DNA of 64,000 nt from Leeuwenhoekiella polynyae (GTDB lineage Bacteria; Bacteroidota; Bacteroidia; Flavobacteriales; Flavobacteriaceae). Positions 34,159 to 43,144 of this stretch are shown piece after piece. The translations under genes were made by a program, and so were the position numbers. Position 1 is the stretch's first letter. The number at the start of each line of letters is the position of its first letter. The DNA lies in NCBI RefSeq assembly GCF_004104075.1, contig NZ_QOVK01000007.1, forward strand, positions 109,557 through 173,556, written 5' to 3'. The notes beneath the pieces are model-generated. The model did not search any database and had not been told where the DNA came from. It saw only the letters and a list, made by a program, of their open reading frames with translations.

Positions 34159-34494
34159 TTAAAACCCCAGATCCCGTTGAATCTCTTCAAGTTCAATAAC
34201 ATCTTTTGCCTCACCTAAAGTAGGCACAACCATAACCTCCTCTGGAACACCGTCTATGTGCACACCTTTATTTGCAATAACAAAAGATTTCTGAGCTGCC
34301 CGTTGCTGATTAGAAATGGGTAAAAAATACAAGAGTTCTTCTAGATTTAACTTCTCGTATTTTAATAAATCTATAACCAGATTTTTATCAGAATGCGCTT
34401 TAGGAATTATAAAATCTAAAAAAGAGGCAAAACTTTTAACACCATCTTCTTCATCAGCAAGAATGGTATAATTTTCTTTTTCGGTTACAATCAT
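34159..34494 (-). CDS. small STAS-like protein in the pyrB-rnz interval
   Basis: 111-residue soluble protein with an alternating beta-alpha pattern (ENYTILADEED; KNLVIDLLKYEKLNLEELLYF; QKSFVIANKGVHIDGVPEEVMVV) resembling anti-sigma-antagonist-like STAS domains. The key phosphorylatable Ser/Thr cannot be identified with certainty. Similar small proteins next to rnz in flavobacteria are sometimes labelled ribonuclease Z by transfer, which I think is a misnomer. It starts four bases before the pyrB stop (ATGA overlap), hence translationally coupled. Function unknown. Confidence 0.75.
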   Translation of the reverse strand: MIVTEKENYTILADEEDGVKSFASFLDFIIPKAHSDKNLVIDLLKYEKLNLEELLYFLPISNQQRAAQKSFVIANKGVHIDGVPEEVMVVPTLGEAKDVIELEEIQRDLGF

Positions 34495-35423
34495 TGTTGT
34501 TTAATTTTTGATGCCAGAAGGTAAATGACAGCCATACGTATTGCAACTCCGTTTTCTACCTGATTTAATATTATTGACTGGCCGCTGTCTGCCACGTCAC
34601 TGGTGATCTCAACCCCACGGTTAATGGGACCCGGGTGCATTACTACAATTTCTTTATCTAAAGAATCTAGTAATTCTTTATTAAGACCGTACTGCTGCGT
34701 ATACTCTCGTGTTGAAGGGAAATAGCTAATATCCATACGTTCATTTTGTACACGTAACATATTAGCTACATCACACCACTCTAATGCTTTGCGAAGATTT
34801 AGTTCTACCTCAACACCAAGAGATTCAATATACTTTGGCATTAAAGTTTTTGGTCCACAAACCTTCACTTCTGCTCCTAAAAGTTTCAGTGCAAAAATAT
34901 TAGAAAGTGCAACCCTGCTGTGCAAAATATCTCCTACAATAACGACTTTTTTTCCGCCTACATCACCCAGTTTTTTTGAGATTGAGTAGCTATCTAATAG
35001 CGCTTGCGTAGGATGCTCGTGCGCACCGTCACCTGCATTAACAATACTAGCCTTTATATTTTTTGAAAGAAAAACTCCTGCACCTGGATTGGGATGACGC
35101 ATCACAACCATATCTACTTTCATAGACAAAATGTTGTTTACTGTATCTATCAACGTTTCTCCTTTTTTTACTGAAGAAGCCCCTGCCGAAAAGTTAATTA
35201 CATCTGCACTGAGGCGTTTTTCTGCAAGTTCAAAAGAAAGTTTGGTTCGAGTACTGTTTTCAAAAAAGAGATTGGCAATAGTAATATCTCGTAACGAAGG
35301 AACTTTTTTAATCGGCCTATTGATTATTTCCTTAAAATGATCTGCAGTTTCAAAAATGAGATCGATATCCGCTTTTGTGATATACTTAATCCCTAATAAG
35401 TGGTTTACACTTAACTCGCTCAT
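34491..35423 (-). CDS. pyrB: aspartate carbamoyltransferase catalytic subunit
   Basis: 310-residue enzyme joining carbamoyl phosphate and aspartate, the committed step of pyrimidine synthesis. Carbamoyl-phosphate motif FFENSTRTKLSFE, the lysine loop around ASSVKKGETL, HPNPGAGVF, GDGAHEHPTQALLDSY and C-terminal VVMHPGPINRGVEI are intact. Length is normal; there is no pyrI regulatory gene nearby. It follows pyrR by 15 bases and is coupled to the STAS-like gene by a four-base overlap. Confidence 0.96.
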   Translation of the reverse strand: MSELSVNHLLGIKYITKADIDLIFETADHFKEIINRPIKKVPSLRDITIANLFFENSTRTKLSFELAEKRLSADVINFSAGASSVKKGETLIDTVNNILSMKVDMVVMRHPNPGAGVFLSKNIKASIVNAGDGAHEHPTQALLDSYSISKKLGDVGGKKVVIVGDILHSRVALSNIFALKLLGAEVKVCGPKTLMPKYIESLGVEVELNLRKALEWCDVANMLRVQNERMDISYFPSTREYTQQYGLNKELLDSLDKEIVVMHPGPINRGVEITSDVADSGQSIILNQVENGVAIRMAVIYLLASKIKQQ

Positions 35424-35438
35424 TCTGGTACTTTATAA

Positions 35439-35978
35439 TTATTTATTTACAAGATAGACTACATCTTCTCCTCCGTTTTCTACCCATTTCACTAATACTT
35501 TCTCATCGTTTATCGCATCTACCTGCCTCCCTCTATAATTGGGCTGAATCGGTAAATGCCTGCTAAAACGACGATCTATAAGTGTGAAAAGTTCTACGTT
35601 TTTAGGACGTCCAAAACTCTGTACAGCAGTTAGCGCAGCATTGATGCTACGACCGGTATATAAGACGTCGTCTATAAAAACCACATTCTTATCTTCTACA
35701 ACAAAATTTATCTTGGTTTTATTAGCTTCAAGTGGTTTGTCACTTCGTCTAAAATCGTCTCTAAAAAAAGTAATATCAAGATACCCTAATTTAATGTCAG
35801 GGATATTATAATCGTCTTCAAGCAACTTTTTAATACGTTCTGCAACATATATCCCTCGGGGCTGTATGCCAATCAGAACAGTATCTTTAAAATCTCTATG
35901 ATTTTCAATAAGTTGACAAGCCAGACGGTTTAGAATGATGTTTATTTCTTTTGCATTAAGCAAGACTTTCTGGCTCAT
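35439..35978 (-). CDS. pyrR: PyrR bifunctional regulator / uracil phosphoribosyltransferase
   Basis: 179-residue PRTase-fold protein. PyrR of Bacillus binds pyr mRNA leaders and has uracil phosphoribosyltransferase activity. The PRPP loop VVFIDDVLYTGRSINAALTA and the hood region (IGIQPRGIYVAERI, RRFSRHLPIQPNYRGRQVD) are present. It is the first gene of the operon. The leader between the predicted promoter and the ATG is too short for an attenuator, so classical PyrR attenuation at this operon seems unlikely. Confidence 0.93.
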   Translation of the reverse strand: MSQKVLLNAKEINIILNRLACQLIENHRDFKDTVLIGIQPRGIYVAERIKKLLEDDYNIPDIKLGYLDITFFRDDFRRSDKPLEANKTKINFVVEDKNVVFIDDVLYTGRSINAALTAVQSFGRPKNVELFTLIDRRFSRHLPIQPNYRGRQVDAINDEKVLVKWVENGGEDVVYLVNK

Positions 35979-36004
35979 AATGGGAGAAACGCTAGTTTGG
36001 TAGA

Positions 36005-36012
36005 CAAAGGTA
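36005..36012 (-). promoter_or_regulatory. -7 promoter element TAnnTTTG of the pyrR-pyrB operon (minus strand)
   Basis: TACCTTTG on the minus strand, exact match, 26 bases before the pyrR ATG at 35978. Confidence 0.55.
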
Positions 36013-36049
36013 CATATTTTTTTAAACGAAGTTTTTCAGGAAACAGGTT

Positions 36050-36190
36050 TTATTCTTCCTTCTTGCTTTTAAACCAGTTGAACCCAAAAGGAATTGCAAA
36101 GAATAAGAAAAAATACTTCCCGGTAATTAAACCTACGAGCGTAATCAGGGCTGCTATTATATAAACCCAATTCATCTTAGAGATTTTCAT
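36050..36190 (-). CDS. 46-residue small membrane protein
   Basis: Small reading frame on the minus strand: MKISKMNWVYIIAALITLVG at the N-terminus, then a second hydrophobic stretch (GKYFFLFFAIPFGFNWF) and a charged KSKKEE tail. Two short membrane segments or a single bent one are predicted. Its ATG overlaps the stop of the DUF4294 gene by one base (TAATG), which strongly suggests real translation coupled to that gene. No known family; function unknown. Confidence 0.65.
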   Translation of the reverse strand: MKISKMNWVYIIAALITLVGLITGKYFFLFFAIPFGFNWFKSKKEE

Positions 36191-36882
36191 TATTTAATCC
36201 CTTTTGAAGGCTTACGCCATTTATTTTCCAACTCCAGAAAATTGAGTTCTATAGCCGGTTCTTGTTTCTCTAAAACCTTAGCCTGAAACGAACGTTGTAA
36301 AATATCTTCGATCAGATAATCTTCTTGTACATCTTCAGGGTCATAAATTTCCTTGAGCGAAATATCAAAAAAGCTCGCCGTAGTATTTAGCAGAAAAGCC
36401 TTTAGACCACTACGATAGTTTTTAATGAGCTCAAAGGTGGTTTGCCCTGTTTGACGGTACATCAATTTCACCAGGATTTGCCCTTCAGTTCTTGTTAACT
36501 TTTTGAGCTCTTCTTTAAACTCATTTTCAACGTAGCGCTGTATGATTTTAGTGTATCGCTTACGGTCTCGTTTAGACTGCATAGAATCTAAACGCTCATT
36601 GAGCTCCACCAACCGTTCTCCTGCTAGCTTGGCATATGGCCATACTTTACGGGTTTTTCTACGTAGAATCAAATACCGACGACGGGCAGCATTATCATCA
36701 AACTTCAACCTTCCTAAAACAATAACATCTTCCAGAAAAATTGCAGACCGTGCAATACTGTCACCCTCTACAAAAAAATATTCTGCATCAGTAGTATCTG
36801 TTTCCTTTTCAGGCTCTTCGTTTGTCTGAGCCCTTAGAAACAGTGAATAAAGCAGCACAAAAAGGAGTGTATAATTCTTCAA
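36190..36882 (-). CDS. DUF4294 domain-containing exported protein
   Basis: Probably 230 residues starting with TTG at 36882, giving a signal peptide (KNYTLLFVLLYSLFLRA, cut before QTNEE). A longer frame reaches ATG 37005, but it would pass through a promoter motif at 36918-36925 and overlap the start of the divergent peptidase gene, so it is not preferred. The body is DUF4294: RYLILRRKTRKVWPYAKLAGE, then a basic RDRKRYTKIIQRYVENEFKEEL helix and YRQTGQTTFELIKNYRSGLKAF. Function unknown. It is coupled to the 46-residue membrane protein downstream. Confidence 0.8.
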   Translation of the reverse strand: MKNYTLLFVLLYSLFLRAQTNEEPEKETDTTDAEYFFVEGDSIARSAIFLEDVIVLGRLKFDDNAARRRYLILRRKTRKVWPYAKLAGERLVELNERLDSMQSKRDRKRYTKIIQRYVENEFKEELKKLTRTEGQILVKLMYRQTGQTTFELIKNYRSGLKAFLLNTTASFFDISLKEIYDPEDVQEDYLIEDILQRSFQAKVLEKQEPAIELNFLELENKWRKPSKGIK

Positions 36883-36917
36883 TTTAATTTTTAATTGATG
36901 TAACGCTAAAACTGTTC

Positions 36918-36925
36918 CAAAAGTA
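36918..36925 (-). promoter_or_regulatory. -7 promoter element TAnnTTTG of DUF4294 gene (minus strand)
   Basis: TACTTTTG on the minus strand, exact match, about 35 bases before the TTG start of DUF4294. Confidence 0.45.
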
Positions 36926-36991
36926 CACAATCGGTAAGATTGCCTTATGGTTTTGGTATTAATATTCTTACTTTCGTACAAAAATAGAATT

Positions 36992-38077
36992 ATGTCAAAA
37001 AGCATTTTAAATGAGAAGTCTCTGGACTTTTTAGAAACATATTTAAATAACGCTGCTCCTACCGGTTATGAGTGGGAAGGTCAGAAAATCTGGATGGAAT
37101 ACTTAAAACCGTATGTTGATACATTTATCACAGACAACTACGGTACAGCAGTAGGTGTTATCAATCCGGATGCAAAATATAAAGTAGTGATAGAAGGTCA
37201 CGCCGATGAGATTTCTTGGTATGTGAATTACATTACAGATGATGGTTTGATCTACGTTATACGAAATGGTGGTAGCGATCATCAGATTGCTCCATCTAAG
37301 TTGGTAAATATTCACACCAAAAACGGGATCGTAAAAGGTGTTTTTGGGTGGCCCGCAATTCACACGCGTGATAAAAGCAATGAGAAAGCACCAAGTTTAG
37401 ACAATATTTTTATAGACACGGGCTGCAAGACCAAAGAAGAAGTTGAGAAATTAGGAGTACACGTAGGTTGCGTAATTACCTACCCAGATACATTCACCGT
37501 GCTCAATGGTGATAAATTTGTGTGCCGTGCATTAGATAACCGTATGGGCGGATTTATGATTGCTGAAGTCGCACGTTTGCTTAAAGAAAATAGCAACAAG
37601 TTAGACTTTGGCCTTTATATTGTAAACTCGGTTCAAGAAGAAATAGGTCTACGCGGAGCCGAAATGATTACACATACCATTCAACCCAACGTTGCTATCG
37701 TTACTGACGTTACCCACGATACAACCACACCAATGATCGAAAAGAAAACGAATGGTCACGCGGCAATAGGCGAAGGACCGGTAATTTCATATGCACCGGC
37801 TATTCAACAGAAATTGCGCGATTTGATCATTGATACGGCAGAAGAAAAGAAAATTCCGTTTCAACGAGCAGCCAGCAGTCGTGCTACAGGTACAGATACA
37901 GATGCTTTTGCATACAGCAATGGCGGAGTGCCTTCGGCATTAATTAGTTTACCATTGCGTTATATGCACACAACCGTAGAAATGGTGCATCGTGATGATG
38001 TAGAAAATGTAATTAAAATGATCTACGAGAGCGTTTTAAAAATAAAAGATGGACAGAGTTTTAGTTATTTTGACTAA
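36992..38077 (+). CDS. M42 family metallopeptidase (glutamyl aminopeptidase-like)
   Basis: 361-residue di-zinc aminopeptidase, cytoplasmic. Start is ATG 36992 (MSKSILNEKSLDFLETYLN); the upstream ATG at 36947 would add 15 hydrophobic residues and conflict with the promoter region. Metal ligands: VVIEGHADEISWYV (His and Asp), RALDNRMGGFM (bridging Asp), QEEIGLRGAE (catalytic and metal Glu pair), TDVTHDTT and the late histidine MHTTVEMVHRDD. A strong terminator follows. M42 enzymes form large tetrahedral particles and trim peptides. Confidence 0.92.
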   Translation: MSKSILNEKSLDFLETYLNNAAPTGYEWEGQKIWMEYLKPYVDTFITDNYGTAVGVINPDAKYKVVIEGHADEISWYVNYITDDGLIYVIRNGGSDHQIAPSKLVNIHTKNGIVKGVFGWPAIHTRDKSNEKAPSLDNIFIDTGCKTKEEVEKLGVHVGCVITYPDTFTVLNGDKFVCRALDNRMGGFMIAEVARLLKENSNKLDFGLYIVNSVQEEIGLRGAEMITHTIQPNVAIVTDVTHDTTTPMIEKKTNGHAAIGEGPVISYAPAIQQKLRDLIIDTAEEKKIPFQRAASSRATGTDTDAFAYSNGGVPSALISLPLRYMHTTVEMVHRDDVENVIKMIYESVLKIKDGQSFSYFD

Positions 38078-38106
38078 ATTTAAATTCTTACTAGCCATCA
38101 ATAATG

Positions 38107-38145
38107 AATGTCCGGGACTACTTCTTAGTTACCGGACATTTTTAT
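38107..38145 (+). terminator. intrinsic terminator after M42 peptidase gene
   Basis: Nine-base stem AATGTCCGG/CCGGACATT with a 16-base loop and a T run. Confidence 0.8.
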
Positions 38146-38260
38146 TTAGTAATTTTCAGAGAAGGTCAACTTCCTAAATCTTAATATTTCATAATTTTCT
38201 TTCAGTTTTTTTGTACAGATATTTCACATTTCGTTAGTACACTTCAGCTCAGATTGCCAT

Positions 38261-38268
38261 TAAATTTG
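38261..38268 (+). promoter_or_regulatory. -7 promoter element TAnnTTTG immediately upstream of topoisomerase IB gene
   Basis: TAAATTTG, exact match, ending five bases before the ATG at 38273, so the mRNA could be leaderless if this is used. Confidence 0.4.
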
Positions 38269-38272
38269 AGGA

Positions 38273-39349
38273 ATGACGATCACTGAAGCAAAACTCAAAA
38301 CCATTCTCAATAGCCCTGAAGAGGCTGCACATGTAGCCAATTTAATCTATGTTACAGATGAGCACTTAACCATCTGCCGTAAGAAACATGGCAAAGGCTT
38401 TACCTATTGTCAAAACGATAAAACCATAAAGTCTAAAGCTCTTTTAAAACGAATCAAAAAGCTGGTAATACCGCCTGCCTGGGAAGACGTTCTCATTGCA
38501 GAACCCGAAAACGGGCATTTGCAAGCGGTAGGTCGCGACGACAAAGACCGCAAAGTCTATCTCTACCATGAAACATGGAATAAATTACGTAACGAAACTA
38601 AATTTTTGAAGCAAGCTTCTTTTGCAAATATTTTACCTGCATTGAGAAAACAAGTTGATCAGGATCTGGATGCAGAAGAAATGACAAAACGTAAAGTTTT
38701 AGCGCTGGTAATTCGCTTATTGGAAGAAACTCATATTCGAGTTGGCAATGACTTTTACGCAAAACGCAACAAGACTTATGGTCTTTCTACCTTGCGTACG
38801 CGTCATATAAAAACTACAGAAAGTGATATAAGGTTTCAGTTTGTAGGTAAAAAAGGAAAAGAACATAATATCGCAGTTACAGATCCGCAGTTGATAGAAT
38901 TGATTAATGAGTGTGAAGAAATACCCGGCTGGGATTTATTTCAGTTTTACGATAGTGATGGAACCAAAGATCATATTGATAGCGGCATGGTGAATGATTA
39001 TATTCACGAATTGAGTGGCGATCTTTTTTCCGCAAAAGACTTTAGAACCTGGGCTGCTTCAAAAATTTTCTTTGAAACCCTGCGCGATATCGGTTATGAA
39101 AAAGAAGAAAACCAAAATGCTAAAAATATTCTTACTGCGTACGATACAACAGCAAAAGAGTTAGGAAATACGCGAAGTGTTTGCAGAGATTACTATGTTC
39201 ATCCCGTAATGCCAGAAGCTTATCAAGACGGTAGCATTGTTAAGTATTTTAATATGGTAGACGCTATACAACTTAAGAGAGACGCTTACTTATCACAAAC
39301 TGAAGAAGTCATTAAAGAAATGCTGGGCAATTATCAAATCAGTATCTAA
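38273..39349 (+). CDS. DNA topoisomerase IB
   Basis: 358-residue poxvirus/eukaryotic-type topoisomerase IB, which relaxes supercoils through a 3'-phosphotyrosine. N-terminal LIYVTDEHLTICRKKHGKGF domain, then the catalytic domain: ETHIRVGNDFYAKRNKTYGL with the first catalytic Arg, STLRTRHIK, KDFRTWAASK with the second Arg region, and SVCRDYYVHPVMPEAY holding the active-site tyrosine around 307-308. Size fits bacterial TopIB. It is a single gene between the M42 terminator and uvrA. Confidence 0.92.
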   Translation: MTITEAKLKTILNSPEEAAHVANLIYVTDEHLTICRKKHGKGFTYCQNDKTIKSKALLKRIKKLVIPPAWEDVLIAEPENGHLQAVGRDDKDRKVYLYHETWNKLRNETKFLKQASFANILPALRKQVDQDLDAEEMTKRKVLALVIRLLEETHIRVGNDFYAKRNKTYGLSTLRTRHIKTTESDIRFQFVGKKGKEHNIAVTDPQLIELINECEEIPGWDLFQFYDSDGTKDHIDSGMVNDYIHELSGDLFSAKDFRTWAASKIFFETLRDIGYEKEENQNAKNILTAYDTTAKELGNTRSVCRDYYVHPVMPEAYQDGSIVKYFNMVDAIQLKRDAYLSQTEEVIKEMLGNYQISI

Positions 39350-39443
39350 ACCAGCACCTTCAACTTCTAAAACTTCTATTTTTAAAACTGTAATTAACGG
39401 GTTTAGAGATAGACACTTCCTTCAGTTTTTCACCCAATTACAG

Positions 39444-39451
39444 TACCTTTG
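39444..39451 (+). promoter_or_regulatory. -7 promoter element TAnnTTTG upstream of uvrA
   Basis: TACCTTTG, exact match, 17 bases before the ATG at 39469. It argues against the upstream TTG at 39457 as start. Confidence 0.5.
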
Positions 39452-39468
39452 CACACTTGAAAAAGAAA

Positions 39469-42300
39469 ATGGCAGAAACACAAGAATACATTGAAGTTTA
39501 TGGCGCGCGAGCCCATAACTTAAAAAATATAGACGTTAATATTCCCCGCGAGAAACTCGTGGTTATCACCGGACTTTCAGGTAGTGGTAAAAGCTCACTC
39601 GCTTTTGATACCATTTATGCTGAGGGACAACGGCGGTATATAGAAACCTTTTCGGCTTATGCCCGTCAGTTTTTGGGAGGTCTAGAGCGTCCTGATGTAG
39701 ATAAAATTCAAGGGCTTTCTCCAGTAATTGCTATAGAACAAAAAACTACGAGTAAGAGTCCGCGGTCTACAGTAGGTACTATCACCGAAATTTATGACTT
39801 TTTACGCCTTTTGTATGCACGTGCTAGTGATGCATACAGCTATGAGACGGGCGAAAAAATGGTGAGTTACAGTGATGAGCAGATTAAAGATCTGATCAAA
39901 ACTGAATATCTTGGAAAACGTGTAAACGTGCTCGCCCCGGTTATTCGAAGCCGTAAAGGACATTACCGCGAACTTTTTGAGCAGATCGCAAAACAAGGTT
40001 TTGTAAAAGTTCGTGTAGATGGGGAAGTACGGGATATCGAAAAAGGTATGAAAATAGACCGTTACAAAACTCACGACATTGAGATTGTAATAGACCGGCT
40101 AAAGATTGAAGATGATCAAGATATAGATAAACGCATTCTGGAAACAATCAATACCGCGATGTATCACGGCGAAGATGTGATGATGATTTTAGATCACGAC
40201 ACTAACGAAGCACGGTACTTCAGCCGTAGTTTGATGTGTCCAACTTCCGGGATCTCTTACCCCAATCCCGAACCTAACAATTTCTCATTCAATTCGCCAA
40301 AAGGTGCTTGCCCCAAATGCAACGGTATCGGAGAATTACGCGTTGTGAACGTTGACAAGATCATTCCAGACCCTAAACTTTCAATAAAAGCCGGAGGACT
40401 CGCTCCCCACGGAAATCAAAAAAGCAACTGGATTTTTAAGCAATTGGAGATCATCGCCCAACGCTTTGATTTTAAATTGACAGACCCTATAAAAGATATT
40501 CCGAAGGAAGCTATAGAAATGATTTTATATGGTGGTAATGAAAAATTCACCGTAGAATCTAAAACTTTAGGCGTAAGCCGAAACTATAAAATTGACTTTG
40601 AAGGTGTTGCCAACTTTATTGAAAGTACGTATCATAAAAATGATTCGGCTTCTTTAAAAAGATGGGCTAAAGAGTACATGGAAAAAGTTCAATGCCCGGA
40701 ATGTGATGGGTCGCGACTGCGCAAAGAATCGTTATACTTCCGCGTACGCGAAAAAAGTATTGCTGATCTGGCTCATATGGATATTTTAGAGCTGGCTGCA
40801 TGGTTTAAAAAATTACCAAAGCATTTAAGCGAAAAGCAAACCGCAATTGCAACAGAAATTTTAAAAGAGATTACTGCCAGAATCCAGTTTCTGGTTGACG
40901 TAGGGCTTACCTACCTTTCTTTAAACCGAAGTTCAAAATCACTTTCTGGAGGTGAAGCGCAGCGTATTAGATTAGCGACTCAAATAGGTTCACAACTCGT
41001 AGGCGTTTTATACATTTTAGATGAGCCCAGTATTGGACTGCATCAGCGCGATAATGAGAAACTCATCAACTCTCTGGAATCTTTAAGGGATTTAGGAAAC
41101 TCCGTTTTGGTTGTAGAACACGATAAAGATATGATAGAGCGTGCCGATTATGTTATAGATATCGGTCCGTTTGCAGGTAAACACGGAGGAGAAATCATTA
41201 GCGAAGGTACTCCAAAGCAATTGCTGAAGCAACATACGCTTACCGCGCAATACCTTAACGGTGAAAAAGAAATTGCTGTTCCTAAAAAGCGCCGGAAAGG
41301 TAACGGTAAAAAAATCGTGCTTAAAGGCGCTACAGGAAACAATCTTAAAAAAGTAAATGTTGAATTTCCACTAGGAAAAATGATTGTGGTTACTGGAGTT
41401 TCGGGCAGTGGTAAATCTACATTGATCAACGAGACCCTCTACCCTATTATGAACGCCCATTATTTTAATGGTGTTAAAAAACCTGCTCCATACACAAGTA
41501 TTAAAGGTCTTGACGAGTGTGATAAAGTTATAGACATCAATCAATCACCTATAGGTCGTACTCCACGTTCAAACCCGGCAACCTATACCGGTGTTTTTAG
41601 CGAAATACGCAGTTTATTTGCTAAAATCCCTGAAGCTTTGATACGCGGTTATAAACCGGGGCGTTTCAGTTTTAACGTTGCTGGCGGACGCTGTGAGACG
41701 TGTAAAGGTGGTGGTTTACGCGTGATCGAGATGAACTTTCTACCCGATGTTTATGTGGAATGTGAGACCTGTCAGGGCAAGCGTTTCAATAGAGAAACTT
41801 TAGAGATCAGATACAAAGGAAAAAGCATCGCCGATGTTCTTGAAATGACCATTGATGAAGCAGTACCATTTTTTGAACATATTCCTAAAATCTACAGAAA
41901 AGTAAAAACCATACAGGATGTCGGCTTAGGGTATATCTCTTTAGGTCAGCAATCTACAACACTTTCTGGGGGTGAAGCACAGCGTATCAAACTCGCTACA
42001 GAACTATCTAAACGTGATACCGGGAATACTTTTTATATTTTGGACGAGCCTACTACCGGTTTGCATTTTGAAGATGTACGTATACTGATGGATGTTCTGA
42101 ACAAACTCACCGATAAAGGAAATACGATGCTTATTATTGAGCACAATATGGATGTTATTAAAATGGCAGATCATATAATCGATATAGGTTATGAAGGCGG
42201 GAAAGACGGAGGTCAACTGGTCGCAAAAGGTACTCCTGAAGAAGTAGCTAAAGATAAAAAAAGCTATACCGCTAAGTTTTTACGAAATGAACTAAATTAG
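39469..42300 (+). CDS. uvrA: excinuclease ABC subunit UvrA
   Basis: 943-residue ABC-type ATPase, the damage-sensing subunit of nucleotide-excision repair. Two Walker A motifs: GLSGSGKSS near 29-37 and GVSGSGKST near 645-653; zinc-binding [16 protein letters not shown] and [16 protein letters not shown]; two ABC signatures LSGGEAQR; and [12 protein letters not shown] and [11 protein letters not shown] as Walker B regions. Length matches the family. ATG 39469 is preferred over TTG 39457 because the promoter lies right in front. The start of the LOG gene follows 36 bases after the stop. Confidence 0.97.
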   Translation: MAETQEYIEVYGARAHNLKNIDVNIPREKLVVITGLSGSGKSSLAFDTIYAEGQRRYIETFSAYARQFLGGLERPDVDKIQGLSPVIAIEQKTTSKSPRSTVGTITEIYDFLRLLYARASDAYSYETGEKMVSYSDEQIKDLIKTEYLGKRVNVLAPVIRSRKGHYRELFEQIAKQGFVKVRVDGEVRDIEKGMKIDRYKTHDIEIVIDRLKIEDDQDIDKRILETINTAMYHGEDVMMILDHDTNEARYFSRSLMCPTSGISYPNPEPNNFSFNSPKGACPKCNGIGELRVVNVDKIIPDPKLSIKAGGLAPHGNQKSNWIFKQLEIIAQRFDFKLTDPIKDIPKEAIEMILYGGNEKFTVESKTLGVSRNYKIDFEGVANFIESTYHKNDSASLKRWAKEYMEKVQCPECDGSRLRKESLYFRVREKSIADLAHMDILELAAWFKKLPKHLSEKQTAIATEILKEITARIQFLVDVGLTYLSLNRSSKSLSGGEAQRIRLATQIGSQLVGVLYILDEPSIGLHQRDNEKLINSLESLRDLGNSVLVVEHDKDMIERADYVIDIGPFAGKHGGEIISEGTPKQLLKQHTLTAQYLNGEKEIAVPKKRRKGNGKKIVLKGATGNNLKKVNVEFPLGKMIVVTGVSGSGKSTLINETLYPIMNAHYFNGVKKPAPYTSIKGLDECDKVIDINQSPIGRTPRSNPATYTGVFSEIRSLFAKIPEALIRGYKPGRFSFNVAGGRCETCKGGGLRVIEMNFLPDVYVECETCQGKRFNRETLEIRYKGKSIADVLEMTIDEAVPFFEHIPKIYRKVKTIQDVGLGYISLGQQSTTLSGGEAQRIKLATELSKRDTGNTFYILDEPTTGLHFEDVRILMDVLNKLTDKGNTMLIIEHNMDVIKMADHIIDIGYEGGKDGGQLVAKGTPEEVAKDKKSYTAKFLRNELN

Positions 42301-42336
42301 GCACCCATCTAATTTTAGACAAACTATTATATACAT

Positions 42337-43026
42337 ATGAGAAACGAGAATAAGCCCAAAGGCTGGAATGAAAATAAAACAAATGACTCTTGGGCCATTT
42401 TTAAAATAATGGGCGAATTTGTAAGCGGATTTGAGAAATTGAGCCGTATAGGACCTTGCGTATCTATCTTTGGTAGTGCCCGTACAAAACCCGACGAAAA
42501 ATATTACAAGCTGTCTGTTGCTATTGCAGAGAAAATTGTAGAAAATGGATATGGCGTGATCACAGGCGGTGGACCTGGTATTATGGAAGCCGGTAATAAA
42601 GGTGCGCATCTTGCCGGAGGAACTTCTGTGGGATTGAATATTGACCTTCCTTTTGAACAACATGATAATCCATATATAGATGGCGATAAAAGCATAGATT
42701 TTGATTACTTCTTTGTACGTAAAGTAATGTTCGTAAAATACTCTCAGGGGTTTGTGGTGCTTCCGGGTGGTTTTGGGACCTTAGATGAATTATTTGAATC
42801 TATCACTCTGATTCAAACCCATAAAATTGATAAGTTTCCAATTATTCTGGTAGGTACCGAATACTGGCAAGGTCTTTTTGAATGGATAAAAAACACCCTA
42901 CTTGATCAATTCAATACAATTAGTGCCGGAGATATAGATTTGCTTCATTTAGTAGATACCGAAGATGAAGTACTTGAGGTTTTAAATAATTTCTACAATG
43001 AGTATGAGTTGAGTCCTAATTTTTAG
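42337..43026 (+). CDS. LOG family protein (cytokinin-activating-enzyme-like phosphoribohydrolase)
   Basis: 229-residue Rossmann protein of the LOG family, which cleaves nucleoside 5'-monophosphates to base and ribose phosphate. The catalytic signature PGGFGTLDELFE (about 146-157) and the phosphate loop VITGGGPGIMEAGNKGAHLAGG are intact. In bacteria the physiological substrate is uncertain. It follows uvrA closely in the same direction and could be co-transcribed with it. No signal peptide. Confidence 0.9.
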   Translation: MRNENKPKGWNENKTNDSWAIFKIMGEFVSGFEKLSRIGPCVSIFGSARTKPDEKYYKLSVAIAEKIVENGYGVITGGGPGIMEAGNKGAHLAGGTSVGLNIDLPFEQHDNPYIDGDKSIDFDYFFVRKVMFVKYSQGFVVLPGGFGTLDELFESITLIQTHKIDKFPIILVGTEYWQGLFEWIKNTLLDQFNTISAGDIDLLHLVDTEDEVLEVLNNFYNEYELSPNF

Positions 43027-43144
43027 AACTAAAAAACCAAAACCCCACTTATTGCGTTAGGTATGGTAATTGATTCATTCTAACAAAAATTGACATCTCG
43101 GTGCAAATCTTGCTAAATATCATCACAAACTTATGTACCCACCT

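Noticed and set aside
36883..37005. Extended N-terminus of the DUF4294 gene to ATG 37005
   Set aside because: It would run through a promoter motif and overlap the divergent M42 peptidase gene; the signal peptide starts at the TTG at 36882.
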